Source: JANNBN01 sp031430595 | GTDB taxonomy: Bacteria > Actinomycetota > Acidimicrobiia > Acidimicrobiales > JANYDT01 | Length of the DNA: 64,000 nucleotides | NCBI GenBank assembly: GCA_031430595.1 | Contig: JANPBU010000035.1 | Coordinates: 434,001 to 498,000, forward strand | Direction of reading: 5' to 3' | Shown here: piece after piece, positions 43,473-52,553 of the stretch | How the letters are laid out: each line of letters starts with the position of its first letter | Numbering within the stretch: position 1 is the first letter of the stretch | Notes under the pieces: model-generated | Told to the model about the DNA's origin: nothing | Seen by the model: only the letters and a program-made list of their open reading frames with translations | Databases searched by the model: none | Program-made: the position numbers and the translations under genes

Positions 43473-44183
43473 TTACGAGGTGATTCCGACCGGGCATGAC
43501 ACCCCGATCCCACCGATTCCGCAGTACCCACCGGGGTTCTTGGCGAGATATTGCTGGTGGTAACCCTCGGCCGGGTAAAAGACCGCAAGCGTCGGCGACG
43601 AGACTACGCCAGGCGCAATCTCGTATCCGGCTTCGATGGGTGCCGCATCAACGATCTCGGTGGTGATTGTCGCAAAGCCAGCAGCGCTCAACACGACCTG
43701 ATAGGTGGAAGCAGAGGCCTCAGCGGCGGCTCGTTGCGTGGCGGAAAATACGTACACACCAGAGCGGTATTGGGTTCCGGAGTCATTGCCTTGACGCATT
43801 CCCTGGGTTGGATTGTGGTTTTCCCAGAACACGCTCAGTAGCGATTCATACGAAATCGCAGATGGATCAAACGCCACGAGCACAATCTCGTTATGTCCCG
43901 TTCGGCCGGTACAGGTCTCTTCGTATGACGGGTTTGGGGTCCAGCCGCCGGAGTAGCCGACGACCGTTGAAACCACACCCGGCGTTTGCCAAAACTTCCG
44001 CTCGGCCCCCCAGAAGCAACCCATTCCGAACATTGCGAGTTCGGTTCCCGCTGGAAACGGTGACTCAAGCGTCGCACCGTTGACGAAATGTGCCGCAGGA
44101 AGTGCCAACCGCTTTTGGCGGCCAGGAAGTGCATCTTCTTGCGAGACGATTGTCGAAGGCTTGCCAAATCCGAAAAGTGCCAT
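43473..44183 (-). CDS. msrA: Peptide methionine-(S)-S-oxide reductase
   Basis: Repairs oxidised methionine. Catalytic C56 in MFGMGCFWGAERKFW, followed by VVGYSGGWTPNPSYEETCTG and GHNEIVLVAFDP. The C-terminal KNPGGYCGIGGIGVSCPVG supplies resolving cysteines. The N-terminal 45 residues (with LPGRQ) form an extension also seen in other actinobacterial MsrA. 236 residues; single gene. Confidence 0.95.
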   Translation of the reverse strand: MALFGFGKPSTIVSQEDALPGRQKRLALPAAHFVNGATLESPFPAGTELAMFGMGCFWGAERKFWQTPGVVSTVVGYSGGWTPNPSYEETCTGRTGHNEIVLVAFDPSAISYESLLSVFWENHNPTQGMRQGNDSGTQYRSGVYVFSATQRAAAEASASTYQVVLSAAGFATITTEIVDAAPIEAGYEIAPGVVSSPTLAVFYPAEGYHQQYLAKNPGGYCGIGGIGVSCPVGITS

Positions 44184-44247
44184 GGTAGATAGGTTATTGA
44201 AAACTGAGCGCTAACCAGAACGAGGTCAAGCGGGAGGGCGCGCTCGG

Positions 44248-44286
44248 TTCTTCCGGCCAATTCTTCCGGCCAATTCTTCCGGCCAC
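44248..44286. repeat. Three tandem 13-bp repeats
   Basis: TTCTTCCGGCCAA is repeated at 44248, 44261 and 44274 (the last copy imperfect at its end). The rest of the 241-base gap between msrA and dapD is G/T-rich low-complexity sequence (GGGGTTTC-like runs from 44325 to 44400) with no gene. Confidence 0.9.
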
Positions 44287-44424
44287 GCCCAAAACTCACA
44301 AAACAGCAGGTTTTGGGGCCAATAACGGGGGTTTCTTGGGGGTTTTGGGCGTCGGGTGACCGTTTTCTGGCCCGGTTTCGGGGTTTCGGGGGTTTCGGGC
44401 GTAGCGAGGCTGTGGGCAGTGTGG

Positions 44425-45555
44425 CTAGTTCTTATGTAACACCGACGACAGCCCGCCCCACTCGGCTTTGTTTGCGATCGCTTCGACCGCACCCGACTGC
44501 GAATTTCTACGGAATAGAAGGTTGGATGCACCCGACATGTGGCGGGCCTTCACGATGTCTCCATCGGGAAGTTTCACCAGTGTTCCGCCGGTGATGTAAC
44601 AGCCAGCCTCAACGATCGAATCGTTTCCGAGACTGAATCCGATGCCTGAGTTCGCGCCAAGTAAACAACGTTCTCCGATACTGATCACTTCCTTCCCGCC
44701 ACCCGACAAAGTGCCCTGAATCGAAGCGCCGCCACCAATGTCAGATCCGTCACCAACCACGACACCGGCCGAAATACGACCTTCAACCATTGAGGCACCG
44801 AGGGTTCCGGCGTTGAAGTTACAAAAACCCTCGTGCATCACCGTTGTTCCCTCGCTGAGGTGGGCACCAAGTCGAACCCTGTCAGCATCGGCAATTCGCA
44901 CCCCAGACGGAACTACGTAGTCAGTCATTCGTGGAAGCTTGTCAACACTATGCACACGTACTTCATGACCCAGGGCTCGCAGTTCTAGTCGTTTGAGGTC
45001 GAATCCATCGGGGTCGAACGGGCCGAGGTTTGTCCATACGACGTTGTTCAAAATCCCAAAGATTCCGTTGAGTGATACCCCGTGAGGCTTAACTTTTCGA
45101 TGCGAAAGCAAGTGCAGTCGAAGGTACACATCAGATGCATCAATTGGATCATCGGTAAGTGCACCTATAAATGAAACGGTTGCAACCCGATCACCCCCAA
45201 CATACGGATGGTATAACAGCCCCCGAATCGACCGTAGTGCATCAATGTTTGGGTGTGCGTTTCCATCGTCTTGGAATGGGACAAACGTAGCAATTGCCTG
45301 GTCGAGTTGCTCAACTGAGAGCGAGTGAGTTGATGTTCCGGCAACGTATCCGACTAGATCAGCAAACACGGCAGCTGATCCAAAATTTTCGGCCAGGTTT
45401 ACAACCGGATACGCCGTGTCAAGCACCTTTGCGGAAGGTGCGATCGTGGCAACACCAAGGGCGAAGGCAGCGGGGCGAACATAACCGGGTCGGCTTTCGA
45501 TTGACGCAACGTGAGCAGAAAAGTCTTCGGTAGTAACGATTGGCACGTCATCCAC
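44425..45555 (-). CDS. dapD: 2,3,4,5-tetrahydropyridine-2,6-dicarboxylate N-succinyltransferase
   Basis: Succinylates tetrahydrodipicolinate in lysine and meso-diaminopimelate synthesis. 376 residues. The C-terminal left-handed beta-helix shows hexapeptide repeats (GTTVMHEGFCNFNAGTLG, VVGDGSDIGGGASIQGTLSG, GERCLLGANSGIGFSLGNDS). The N-terminal domain with LSHRKVKPHGVSLNGIFGIL is the longer actinobacterial type. GTG start. Stands alone. Confidence 0.95.
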   Translation of the reverse strand: MDDVPIVTTEDFSAHVASIESRPGYVRPAAFALGVATIAPSAKVLDTAYPVVNLAENFGSAAVFADLVGYVAGTSTHSLSVEQLDQAIATFVPFQDDGNAHPNIDALRSIRGLLYHPYVGGDRVATVSFIGALTDDPIDASDVYLRLHLLSHRKVKPHGVSLNGIFGILNNVVWTNLGPFDPDGFDLKRLELRALGHEVRVHSVDKLPRMTDYVVPSGVRIADADRVRLGAHLSEGTTVMHEGFCNFNAGTLGASMVEGRISAGVVVGDGSDIGGGASIQGTLSGGGKEVISIGERCLLGANSGIGFSLGNDSIVEAGCYITGGTLVKLPDGDIVKARHMSGASNLLFRRNSQSGAVEAIANKAEWGGLSSVLHKN

Positions 45556-45599
45556 GGTACCGCAACTCAGCCAAACTCTGAGTGGATTTAGCCCGAGTA

Positions 45600-46127
45600 C
45601 TACCGGCGAACCGCTTTCAGATAGTTATAGATCGTGACTCGGCTAACCGCCATTGCATCGGCTATTTCTTCCACAGCCCCGCGGAATCGAAAGGCACCGC
45701 GGTCGTCGAGCATTCGTGCTGCTCGCTGTTTGCTGGTTCGTTCGAGGAGGTGCAGTTCTGAACCGAACTCTTTTTCAACCTCGTGGATCAGGTCGAGAAG
45801 CGGATCGGGTGCAAGTTCCCTCGTCGATTGCACTTGCGAATGAGAAACACCCACCGACACAGCAACCCCCGGCACACTCGGGATATCGGTCGCATCGGCA
45901 GGTGCAATATTGATCGATACTGACGTCGCACCGGCTTCAACGGCCGTGCTCATCATTCGGCTCACCGACTCACTGACAGCACCATGCTCGCCCACAACTG
46001 TGTTCGAGAAGGGGCCTACTTCTACGTGGTGGCCGTCGGCGATCATCGACGCAATCGCTGCCAACACGTGTGCACCGGGAAACCCTTCGATGAATGGCTC
46101 AACTGTGAATTCAACCTGGACGCGCAC
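45600..46127 (-). CDS. YkoF/MTH1187-like domain fused to a helix-turn-helix
   Basis: 175 residues. The N-terminal half (RVQVEFTVEPFIEGFPGAHV, HHVEVGPFSNTVVGEH, GATSVSINIAP) resembles the ferredoxin-like thiamine-binding domain of the MTH1187/YkoF group. The C-terminal helix-turn-helix is VEEIADAMAVSRVTIYNYLK. The combination suggests a one-component sensor, perhaps for a thiamine-like ligand; both the ligand and targets are inference. GTG start. Lies between dapD and hemD on the same strand. Confidence 0.7.
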   Translation of the reverse strand: MRVQVEFTVEPFIEGFPGAHVLAAIASMIADGHHVEVGPFSNTVVGEHGAVSESVSRMMSTAVEAGATSVSINIAPADATDIPSVPGVAVSVGVSHSQVQSTRELAPDPLLDLIHEVEKEFGSELHLLERTSKQRAARMLDDRGAFRFRGAVEEIADAMAVSRVTIYNYLKAVRR

Positions 46128-46148
46128 GCACGCACCCTACCAAGGTGG

Positions 46149-46925
46149 TCAAGCGGTTCGTGCAGAAAGCGCGGCCACGACTGCAGCTACGAGGCCGTCA
46201 ATTGTATGAGGTTGGGCTTCGCCTGAAACTGTGAAACCAGCAGCCGCGGCGGTAGCTGTGGTCTGTGGTCCGATACTTACGACCAATGCGGGGGTCACGT
46301 GTGCGAGATTGGTCAGGTCAGGAAACGCTGCAATCCACGCCTCTACAGAAGACGATGAGGCGAATGCGATGGCATCACACTGTGCCACTTCGGCCAAAAC
46401 CTGATTGCTTGGTCGTACTGAAATCGTTTCGTAGGTGGTGAGCACCGCCACATCCCATCCGGCGAACCGCAAGCCGTCTGCCAGCGTGGGGCGAGCCGCT
46501 GCAGCTTGGGCACACAGCACCTTGGTCGGCGACAAAGCTCGCATGGCTTGAAGTAAGCCCTCTCCTGAAGCAGTTGCTGAAACCAGCGACGCAACGCCGC
46601 CCCGAAGTTTCACCGCCTCTTCGGTCCCTGGACCAACAACCGCAATCTTCGGTGTTGTGATTGTCGACCCATCAAGGGCATCGGTGGCATCGGTGGCATC
46701 GAAGAAGACCGCCACTGCATTCGGTGACGTGAGGGTAACCCAATCGAAGTCTTCTACCCGCTGAAGAATTTGCTGAAGGTCGTTTCGATGTTGTGCCGTT
46801 ACCTGCATGGCAATGAGTGGAACCTCTACCGCGATTAGCCCGTGACGTCGCAGGCCTTCAGAAAGCCGAGATGCTTGATCTGACGAGCGAGTAACGACCA
46901 CCCTTGGTATGTGATCAGTGCCCAT
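46149..46925 (-). CDS. hemD: Uroporphyrinogen-III synthase
   Basis: Closes hydroxymethylbilane with ring D inversion. 258 residues from ATG 46925. The fold signature is sparse as usual for HemD: PRVVVTRSSDQASRLSEGLR, FDWVTLTSPNAVAVFFDA, IAFASSSSVEAW, VSIGPQTTATAAAAGF. The frame continues 24 codons upstream into the hemC end. Its position after hemC supports the call. Confidence 0.9.
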   Translation of the reverse strand: MGTDHIPRVVVTRSSDQASRLSEGLRRHGLIAVEVPLIAMQVTAQHRNDLQQILQRVEDFDWVTLTSPNAVAVFFDATDATDALDGSTITTPKIAVVGPGTEEAVKLRGGVASLVSATASGEGLLQAMRALSPTKVLCAQAAAARPTLADGLRFAGWDVAVLTTYETISVRPSNQVLAEVAQCDAIAFASSSSVEAWIAAFPDLTNLAHVTPALVVSIGPQTTATAAAAGFTVSGEAQPHTIDGLVAAVVAALSARTA

Positions 46926-46953
46926 ACGAGTCTTCGGTGCCCATAGATATCCG

Positions 46954-47907
46954 CTAGTGCAGATCAGCCAACAGCTCGGCAAGTAAATGGTCGCCACCCA
47001 TTAATAAGAGCTCATTTGCGAGTCGGGTTCCAAGGTCTTCGATGGTTTCGGTTTGCCCGCTTTGGGTCACTCGATGCCGCAGAACTGTTGATCCGTTGGG
47101 TGCCGCGATCAGCCCTTCGATCGTGTTGACCCCATGAATAGTGTGTGGGGTGGTCATCGCACCGATTGGCAGCTGACACCCGGCACCAAGACGACTGAGA
47201 AATGCACGCTCACCAAGAACTTGGCGTTCACATTCGAGGTCGTTCACTGAACGAAGCAACTCATACGTGAACTTATCATCTTCTCGACATTCGACTGCGA
47301 TAGCGGCCTGCGCAACCTGGGGAAGCATGAGGTTCGGGTCGATTCGTTCAACGATTCGGTCGCCTAGGCCAATGCGGTCTAGGCCAGCACACCCAACGAT
47401 GACCGCATCCACGTCGCCTGAATCGACTCGGGCTGCGCGGGTGGCCATGTTGCCCCGAAGCTCTACAAACATAACGTCTGGTCGAAGCGCAGCCATTTGT
47501 GCTCGCCGTCGAGCCGAGCCGGTAGCAATGATGCCGCCCAGCGGTAAATCGTCAATTGAACTCCCGACCATTCCGTCGCGAACATCGTCACGGCGCGGAA
47601 CTGCGGCGATTCGTAGACCTGGTGCAAGCAGGCCGGGAAGGTCTTTGGCAGAATGCGCCGCCATGTCGGCTCGCCCTTCGAGAACAGCAGCCTGAACTTC
47701 TTTAACAAATACGCCCTGACCGCCAATCTGATGAAGTGGTGTTCCGAGTGCCTGGGTGCGGTCACCAATCGTATCGACAGTTACGATCTCGACGTCGGCC
47801 TCGGTACCACTGCGGGCGATACTGCGTCGCAACGTTGCAGCTAGGTCTTGAGCCTGCCACAGCGCCAGTGGTGACGAGCGGGTTGCAATGCGAAGAAAAC
47901 GGGTCAC
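46954..47907 (-). CDS. hemC: Hydroxymethylbilane synthase (porphobilinogen deaminase)
   Basis: Polymerises four porphobilinogens. 317 residues: RIATRSSPLALWQAQDLAA, GVFVKEVQAAVLEGRADMAA, HSAKDLP, RGNMATRAARVDSGDVDAVI, and the dipyrromethane-cofactor cysteine in LSRLGAGCQLPIGA. Starts with GTG, 30 bases after hemA. Middle gene of rex-hemA-hemC-hemD. Confidence 0.96.
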   Translation of the reverse strand: MTRFLRIATRSSPLALWQAQDLAATLRRSIARSGTEADVEIVTVDTIGDRTQALGTPLHQIGGQGVFVKEVQAAVLEGRADMAAHSAKDLPGLLAPGLRIAAVPRRDDVRDGMVGSSIDDLPLGGIIATGSARRRAQMAALRPDVMFVELRGNMATRAARVDSGDVDAVIVGCAGLDRIGLGDRIVERIDPNLMLPQVAQAAIAVECREDDKFTYELLRSVNDLECERQVLGERAFLSRLGAGCQLPIGAMTTPHTIHGVNTIEGLIAAPNGSTVLRHRVTQSGQTETIEDLGTRLANELLLMGGDHLLAELLADLH

Positions 47908-47937
47908 GACAATAGAGAGAGGAAACGATCTGTATGC

Positions 47938-49200
47938 TTACAGATCGAACAGGGAACGGGTTGAGTCTGCCAACCGCTGCCCCTTGGTGGTTCCGGCCGC
48001 CGCCTTGAGGGCCACGGTTGGTTCGTGCGCAATCTTGTTAACCAATTGGCGGGTGAGTGATTCGACTGCTTCGCGTTGTTCGTCGCTTAACCCGGCGAGG
48101 CGTGACGAATAGCGTTCAATCTCAGATACTCGAAGTGCTTCAAAGTGACTGCGAAGTGCACCTACTACCGGAGCTACTTGGCGACCAACCTCGGCCATCG
48201 TGAAACGATTGACCTCGTCTTCGATGATCGCAACAACCTTGTCGAACTCGGCTCGGCGAGACTCGAGGCCCGCTTCTGCGAAGGTTCGAATCGATTCAAG
48301 GTCAAGCAGTGTGACGCCATCGATCGTGGCAGCCGACGGATCGACATCGCGAGGCATTCCGGTATCGACGATGACGAGGGGCCGACCGTTACGAGCCTGC
48401 ATGACTGAGGCAACGTCGTCACGATCGAGTACGACACCCGTCGCCGACGTGGCAGTGAGCAACAGGTCGACACCTTCGAGGGCACCCGGCAATTCGTGGA
48501 GAGCAACGGTTGTTCCGTCGATTCGTGCCGCCAAGGCAGTCGCTCGCGCTCGGGTTCGGTTGGCTACCAATATTTCCCGAACGCCGGCATGACGAAGCGA
48601 GGTGGCCATACCCACACCAATTTCGCCCGCACCAAGAACGAGTACCGACCGATCGCACAGTGAGCCCAGTTGGGCCGATGCGAGTTCAACCGCAGCCTGA
48701 GAAACCGAGGCAGTTCCTCGCGAAATCGCCGTTTCGGTACGGGCTCGCTTTCCGGTTTCAACCGCGTGACGAAACAGCGAATCAAGCCGTGAGCCGCACG
48801 ACCCTTCAACCCGCGCTGCATCCCACGCCGTTCTTACCTGCCCGATTATTTCGTGTTCGCCGACGACAGCTGACCGCAAGCCAGACGTGACGCCGAACAG
48901 ATGGGAGGCCGCACGTTCGTCGTACTCGGTTACAAGATAGTTTCGGAAATCATCGACATGTAAACCGGAGATATCGGAGAAAAACTGGTTGATGTCGGTA
49001 ATTGCGCCGTGGAACGTTTCGGCAACGGCATACACCTCGGTTCGGTTGCATGTTGCGAGCACCACAACCTCAGAAAGGTGGTCACGCTGATGCAGATCTC
49101 GGAGTACTTTTGCGAGTGCAACCGCTGGAACCGTCATGCGTTCAAGTACGCCAAGCGGCACTGTGCGCTGATCAATACTGACGACGATTACTGAGCTCAT
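47938..49200 (-). CDS. hemA: Glutamyl-tRNA reductase
   Basis: Reduces glutamyl-tRNA to glutamate-1-semialdehyde with NADPH, the entry step of C5 haem synthesis. 420 residues from ATG 49200 (frame open to 49254). Catalytic C51 lies in VVLATCNRTEVYAV. GVTSGLRSAVVGEHEIIGQV, the NADPH-binding VLVLGAGEIGVGMATSLRHA and a C-terminal dimerisation helix follow. It lies 120 bases downstream of rex, with which it probably forms an operon. Confidence 0.96.
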   Translation of the reverse strand: MSSVIVVSIDQRTVPLGVLERMTVPAVALAKVLRDLHQRDHLSEVVVLATCNRTEVYAVAETFHGAITDINQFFSDISGLHVDDFRNYLVTEYDERAASHLFGVTSGLRSAVVGEHEIIGQVRTAWDAARVEGSCGSRLDSLFRHAVETGKRARTETAISRGTASVSQAAVELASAQLGSLCDRSVLVLGAGEIGVGMATSLRHAGVREILVANRTRARATALAARIDGTTVALHELPGALEGVDLLLTATSATGVVLDRDDVASVMQARNGRPLVIVDTGMPRDVDPSAATIDGVTLLDLESIRTFAEAGLESRRAEFDKVVAIIEDEVNRFTMAEVGRQVAPVVGALRSHFEALRVSEIERYSSRLAGLSDEQREAVESLTRQLVNKIAHEPTVALKAAAGTTKGQRLADSTRSLFDL

Positions 49201-49320
49201 AGCGGGAAGACTCGGATCATGATCACACGAGCGCCGATGGACATCGACGAGCACCGATCACACTGCTAAAAGATACCTGCTTGTGGACAACACAACAACC
49301 GCAGCGTTGGGTGATCGCTG

Positions 49321-50019
49321 TCACTGATACCCCTCGCTTGATCCCGGATGGTCGCCGCTTCGATGCTGCTCATGAAAGCTGAGTATTTGCAGTTCAAGGG
49401 CCAAATCGACCCTCCGAACCGTGATCAACTCCGGAACATTCAGTACAGCTGGGGAAAAGTTCAGAATCGAAGTTATCCCCGCGTCCACCATTTCATCGGC
49501 GACTTCCTGGGCGGCAATCCCAGGAGTCGCAATAATGCCGATAACGGCCTCATGTGATCGAACAATGTCGCCAAGTTCCGATGTGGCACGAACCGCAAGG
49601 TCACCAACCAGCGTTCCGACCTTTTCCGGGCTTGCATCGAGGAGAGCAGCAATCCGAAACCCCCTCGCACTAAAGCCCCCGTAGCTCGCCAAAGCCCGAC
49701 CAAGGTTGCCGATTCCTACGATGATCACAGGCCAGTTTTGCGTAAGGCCAAGCTCGCGGGCGATTTGACGAAGCAGGTTCTCGACGTCGTAACCGACGCC
49801 CCGGGTGCCGTAACTTCCCAGGTGGCTGAGGTCTTTTCGCACTTTCGCAGCGTTGACGCCGGTGAGTTCGGCCAGGGCGACCGACGAAATCGTGAGTTGT
49901 TTCGACCGAACGAGTTCAAGCAAGCCACGGTGATACAACGGGAGGCGAGCCACTGTGGCCTCAGGGATACGTCGTGGTATCCGGGTCACTCCGCCGACAG
50001 TAAGCGATTGTGCACGCAT
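49321..50019 (-). CDS. rex: Redox-sensing transcriptional repressor Rex
   Basis: Senses the NADH/NAD+ ratio and represses respiration-linked genes when NADH is scarce. 232 residues from ATG 50019. The winged-helix domain (IPEATVARLPLYHRGLLELV, NAAKVRKDLSHLGSYGTRGV) and a Rossmann domain with VIIVGIGNLGRALASYGGF and a C-terminal dimer helix are complete. GTG 49989 gives the shorter start usual for many Rex proteins. A Rex-box-like dyad lies over the upstream ATG. Order rex-hemA-hemC-hemD matches streptomycetes. Confidence 0.95.
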   Translation of the reverse strand: MRAQSLTVGGVTRIPRRIPEATVARLPLYHRGLLELVRSKQLTISSVALAELTGVNAAKVRKDLSHLGSYGTRGVGYDVENLLRQIARELGLTQNWPVIIVGIGNLGRALASYGGFSARGFRIAALLDASPEKVGTLVGDLAVRATSELGDIVRSHEAVIGIIATPGIAAQEVADEMVDAGITSILNFSPAVLNVPELITVRRVDLALELQILSFHEQHRSGDHPGSSEGYQ

Positions 50020-50025
50020 TCACAA
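50008..50025. promoter_or_regulatory. Candidate Rex operator
   Basis: TTGTGCACGCATTCACAA closely resembles the Rex consensus (TTGTGAA-type half sites): the right arm is exact and the left keeps TTGTG. It overlaps ATG 50019 and lies about 30 bases from the start of the divergent membrane-protein gene, so it could control both. Confidence 0.55.
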
Positions 50026-50053
50026 GCACGATCACGATCTACGATTCACGGCG

Positions 50054-50749
50054 ATGTTCACCACTGCTCTTGCTGCCACGGCCGCGTTGGTGTCGCTGGC
50101 CTTTGCGGGTTGCACGTTCGAGCGTTGGTTGGTAAAACGACGACCGTATGAGTTGACGTGGACGCTGTCGCTGCTCACGTTTTTCCTTGGGGCATGGGCG
50201 TTGGCGTGGGGTTCGGCCGGTGGGTGGAACGGCGCAAACTTTCGGATGTTCTACTTGTTTGGAGCGATCGTCAATGTTCCGCTACTTGCCGTTGGGCAGG
50301 TCGAGGTGTTGCATTCGAAACCGTGGGTTCGTTTTCTGCGACCAGTGGTGCTCGGTTGCTTGGTGTTCGCCGCCGGGGTACTCACGGTGAGCCCACTCAA
50401 GGCGCCGATTCCGCCAGGTCGGCTTCCGGTAGGACGAGAAGTTTTTTCCGCGCTTCCTCGCGTGTTCGCTGCGGTGGGTAGTGCGGGTGGTGCATTCGTC
50501 GTGTTCGCTGGCGCCGTGTTTAGTTTGGTATCGATGATCCGAGCACGTCGTAGCGGAGCTGTCCGTATTCCTGGTTCCCGAGTGGGTGGGACCGCGTTGA
50601 TCGCGCTCGGAACAATCGTGCTGTCAGCGTCGGGTTCGCTCAATAAACGCTTCGGTGAAATGACCGCATTCGCCATCACGCTCACGGCCGGTGTCATCAT
50701 TTTGTTTGTCGGCTTTCTGGTTGCCACGAGGCCAAGCCGCACCGAATAA
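50054..50749 (+). CDS. Integral membrane protein, about seven helices
   Basis: 231 residues from ATG 50054. Hydrophobic helices include FTTALAATAALVSLAFAGC, LTWTLSLLTFFLGAWALAWG, MFYLFGAIVNVPLLAVG and GVIILFVGFLVATRP. A conserved-looking cytosolic segment is ERWLVKRRPYELTWT. This layout is familiar in actinobacteria as an uncharacterised membrane family. It is divergent from rex and shares the putative Rex operator region, so a link to redox or respiration is possible. The frame extends upstream to 49955 inside rex. Confidence 0.8.
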   Translation: MFTTALAATAALVSLAFAGCTFERWLVKRRPYELTWTLSLLTFFLGAWALAWGSAGGWNGANFRMFYLFGAIVNVPLLAVGQVEVLHSKPWVRFLRPVVLGCLVFAAGVLTVSPLKAPIPPGRLPVGREVFSALPRVFAAVGSAGGAFVVFAGAVFSLVSMIRARRSGAVRIPGSRVGGTALIALGTIVLSASGSLNKRFGEMTAFAITLTAGVIILFVGFLVATRPSRTE

Positions 50750-50923
50750 CTCAGGAAAAGCGGTTTGCACTGCGCACATAGGCCATGTGGGATTTCACGT
50801 GGATCAGCATGCCGAAAAAGGCTACGCGGTGACGGTGGGCACATCCAGTTGGGGAATGGCCACGAATAGGGTGCGACGGAAATGTACCTCGTGGCCATTC
50901 GCCACCCAACTGATTGGAACTAC

Positions 50924-52489
50924 ATGCACACCACACAAACCGCGCGCTCTTTCGCGTCCGGAAGTCACCTGCAACGGAGGCGTCTTATTGCAATTGCGTC
51001 AGCCGTACTCGTCATTGCCGTCTCGCTCGTCACGGGGACGCGACGGGCAAACGCCCAGACGGGCACGTTTTCGTTAACAAACGAACAGAGACGAGGCTAC
51101 CTGAACTACTACGCACCACTACTGCTGAAACGAGGGAATGGAAACCACGGTAAGCAAGGCCTCGATTGGATTACCAATTTTGACTTCGATCGAGACGGGG
51201 TGTTCTCTAATAACAAGACCAACTACCGAAACGTAGGTGCCTATATCGATGGGTCCCGTTCTCAAAGTGGCGCCTACGCAAACTGGCGAATTCGCCCAAC
51301 GCTTTACACGTCACTCATCGAATTTCAAAGCAACGGCGCAAAGAACCTTAAACTGATTTATCACGTCTACCACGCCCTCGACAAGAATGCCGCTGGCACG
51401 ACACAGCTTCACGATTGGGAACGTATCGAGATGCTTATTCGAAACGTTGGCCCTACCCCGGGTGCCGGCGAATCGGTTGACTACGGTGTCGTTACCCAAC
51501 ACGGCCGCAATGTCGTGCGACCGAACGCCCAGATGAACTTTTACAACACTGCTACCGGAAAGCACCTAATGATTTGGCAGGCCGAGTGGTCGAACAAACT
51601 TGGGGCAGCCCACGGAAACGAACTGCGATTCGTTCAAGACAACGATTCATATGTTCGTAACGCTCTTCTTTCCAACGGCAAGTCAGAGATCAACGTAAAC
51701 AATGACAGCGGCCGGAAGAATGTGCATTACGCATTCGTTCCTGAAGCATCGTCGAGCGCCGTGGCCGAGTTCGGGGCATCAGCAATTACCTATGCGAGTG
51801 CCGATCGCCTTGCAAGTCGAGCTGACAACGGAAACACCGTCCGGTGGAATGAAACTAAGCGTGTGACCTATGAACTGCAGGACTTGGCCGATATTGTTCC
51901 GACCCATTGGAGTGGCGGAAACTTTCAGCCACATTGGTTGACCAGTCGGGCAATCAACATCATGCTCGAGTCACCCATCCAAAGTGAGACTGGCGCAACA
52001 GAATTGCCTGCTGGCTTACAAAGCTTGTTCGTGAACACCTTCGATATTGAAGGAAGCGATACTCGCGATGGCTACCCAGCAAAGCACTGGTTTTGGGGCA
52101 CATACAAAACTGACCTGAACGCATCTGACTTCGGTGGCGGAAGCGGCTCCTTTACCGATGCCGCCTTCGCTAACACAGTCACCGATGGGGCAGGCCTTAC
52201 TCGCACTGTAGCGAACGGGCTTCCCGCTTCTGCGGGAGCTTTTTTCTGGCAGCACGACTACTTCGTGCACGATTCATCTATCGCTTACTACGGTGATGGA
52301 AATTCAACGCAGGGTCGTTGGTTGGTTGGCAACTGGTACCAAGCCAATCAGGGCGGATTTGATGGTCGTTTCGTGCAACTGTTCGATGATCGGACCGATT
52401 TGGCCGAGCCCGTGATCAGCCCACAGCCACCAGCTGGTGGGGGCGGCGGTGGTGGGCCCCGTCCGGTTTGCTGTAACCCTGAGCCGTAA
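50924..52489 (+). CDS. Large secreted protein with an HDWE motif
   Basis: 521 residues. Twin basic residues and a hydrophobic stretch (QRRRLIAIASAVLVIAVSLV) with cleavage near ANAQ mark export. The mature part has YAPLLLKRGNGN, DWITNFDFDRDGVFSNN, LKLIYHVYHALDKNA and QLHDWERIEMLI. The HDWE and its spacing remind me of necrosis-inducing (NPP1) or Vps62-like beta-sandwich proteins, but the match is partial and uncertain. A Gly-rich stretch and CC pair close the C-terminus. A hairpin terminator follows. M15 (50924) is preferred as start for the signal peptide. Confidence 0.72.
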   Translation: MHTTQTARSFASGSHLQRRRLIAIASAVLVIAVSLVTGTRRANAQTGTFSLTNEQRRGYLNYYAPLLLKRGNGNHGKQGLDWITNFDFDRDGVFSNNKTNYRNVGAYIDGSRSQSGAYANWRIRPTLYTSLIEFQSNGAKNLKLIYHVYHALDKNAAGTTQLHDWERIEMLIRNVGPTPGAGESVDYGVVTQHGRNVVRPNAQMNFYNTATGKHLMIWQAEWSNKLGAAHGNELRFVQDNDSYVRNALLSNGKSEINVNNDSGRKNVHYAFVPEASSSAVAEFGASAITYASADRLASRADNGNTVRWNETKRVTYELQDLADIVPTHWSGGNFQPHWLTSRAINIMLESPIQSETGATELPAGLQSLFVNTFDIEGSDTRDGYPAKHWFWGTYKTDLNASDFGGGSGSFTDAAFANTVTDGAGLTRTVANGLPASAGAFFWQHDYFVHDSSIAYYGDGNSTQGRWLVGNWYQANQGGFDGRFVQLFDDRTDLAEPVISPQPPAGGGGGGGPRPVCCNPEP

Positions 52490-52522
52490 CCGCTCGTAGT
52501 ATTCCATACGCGTACAGATGAT

Positions 52523-52553
52523 AGTGGTTTGATCGCTCAGCGGTCAAACCACT
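52523..52553 (+). terminator. Hairpin terminator of the secreted protein gene
   Basis: AGTGGTTTGA and TCAAACCACT form a perfect 10-bp stem with an 11-base loop, 34 bases past the stop codon, followed by TAAACTT. Confidence 0.7.

Noticed and set aside
44248..44286. CRISPR or attachment site
   Set aside because: Head-to-tail 13-mers without spacers; no integrase or tRNA next to it.
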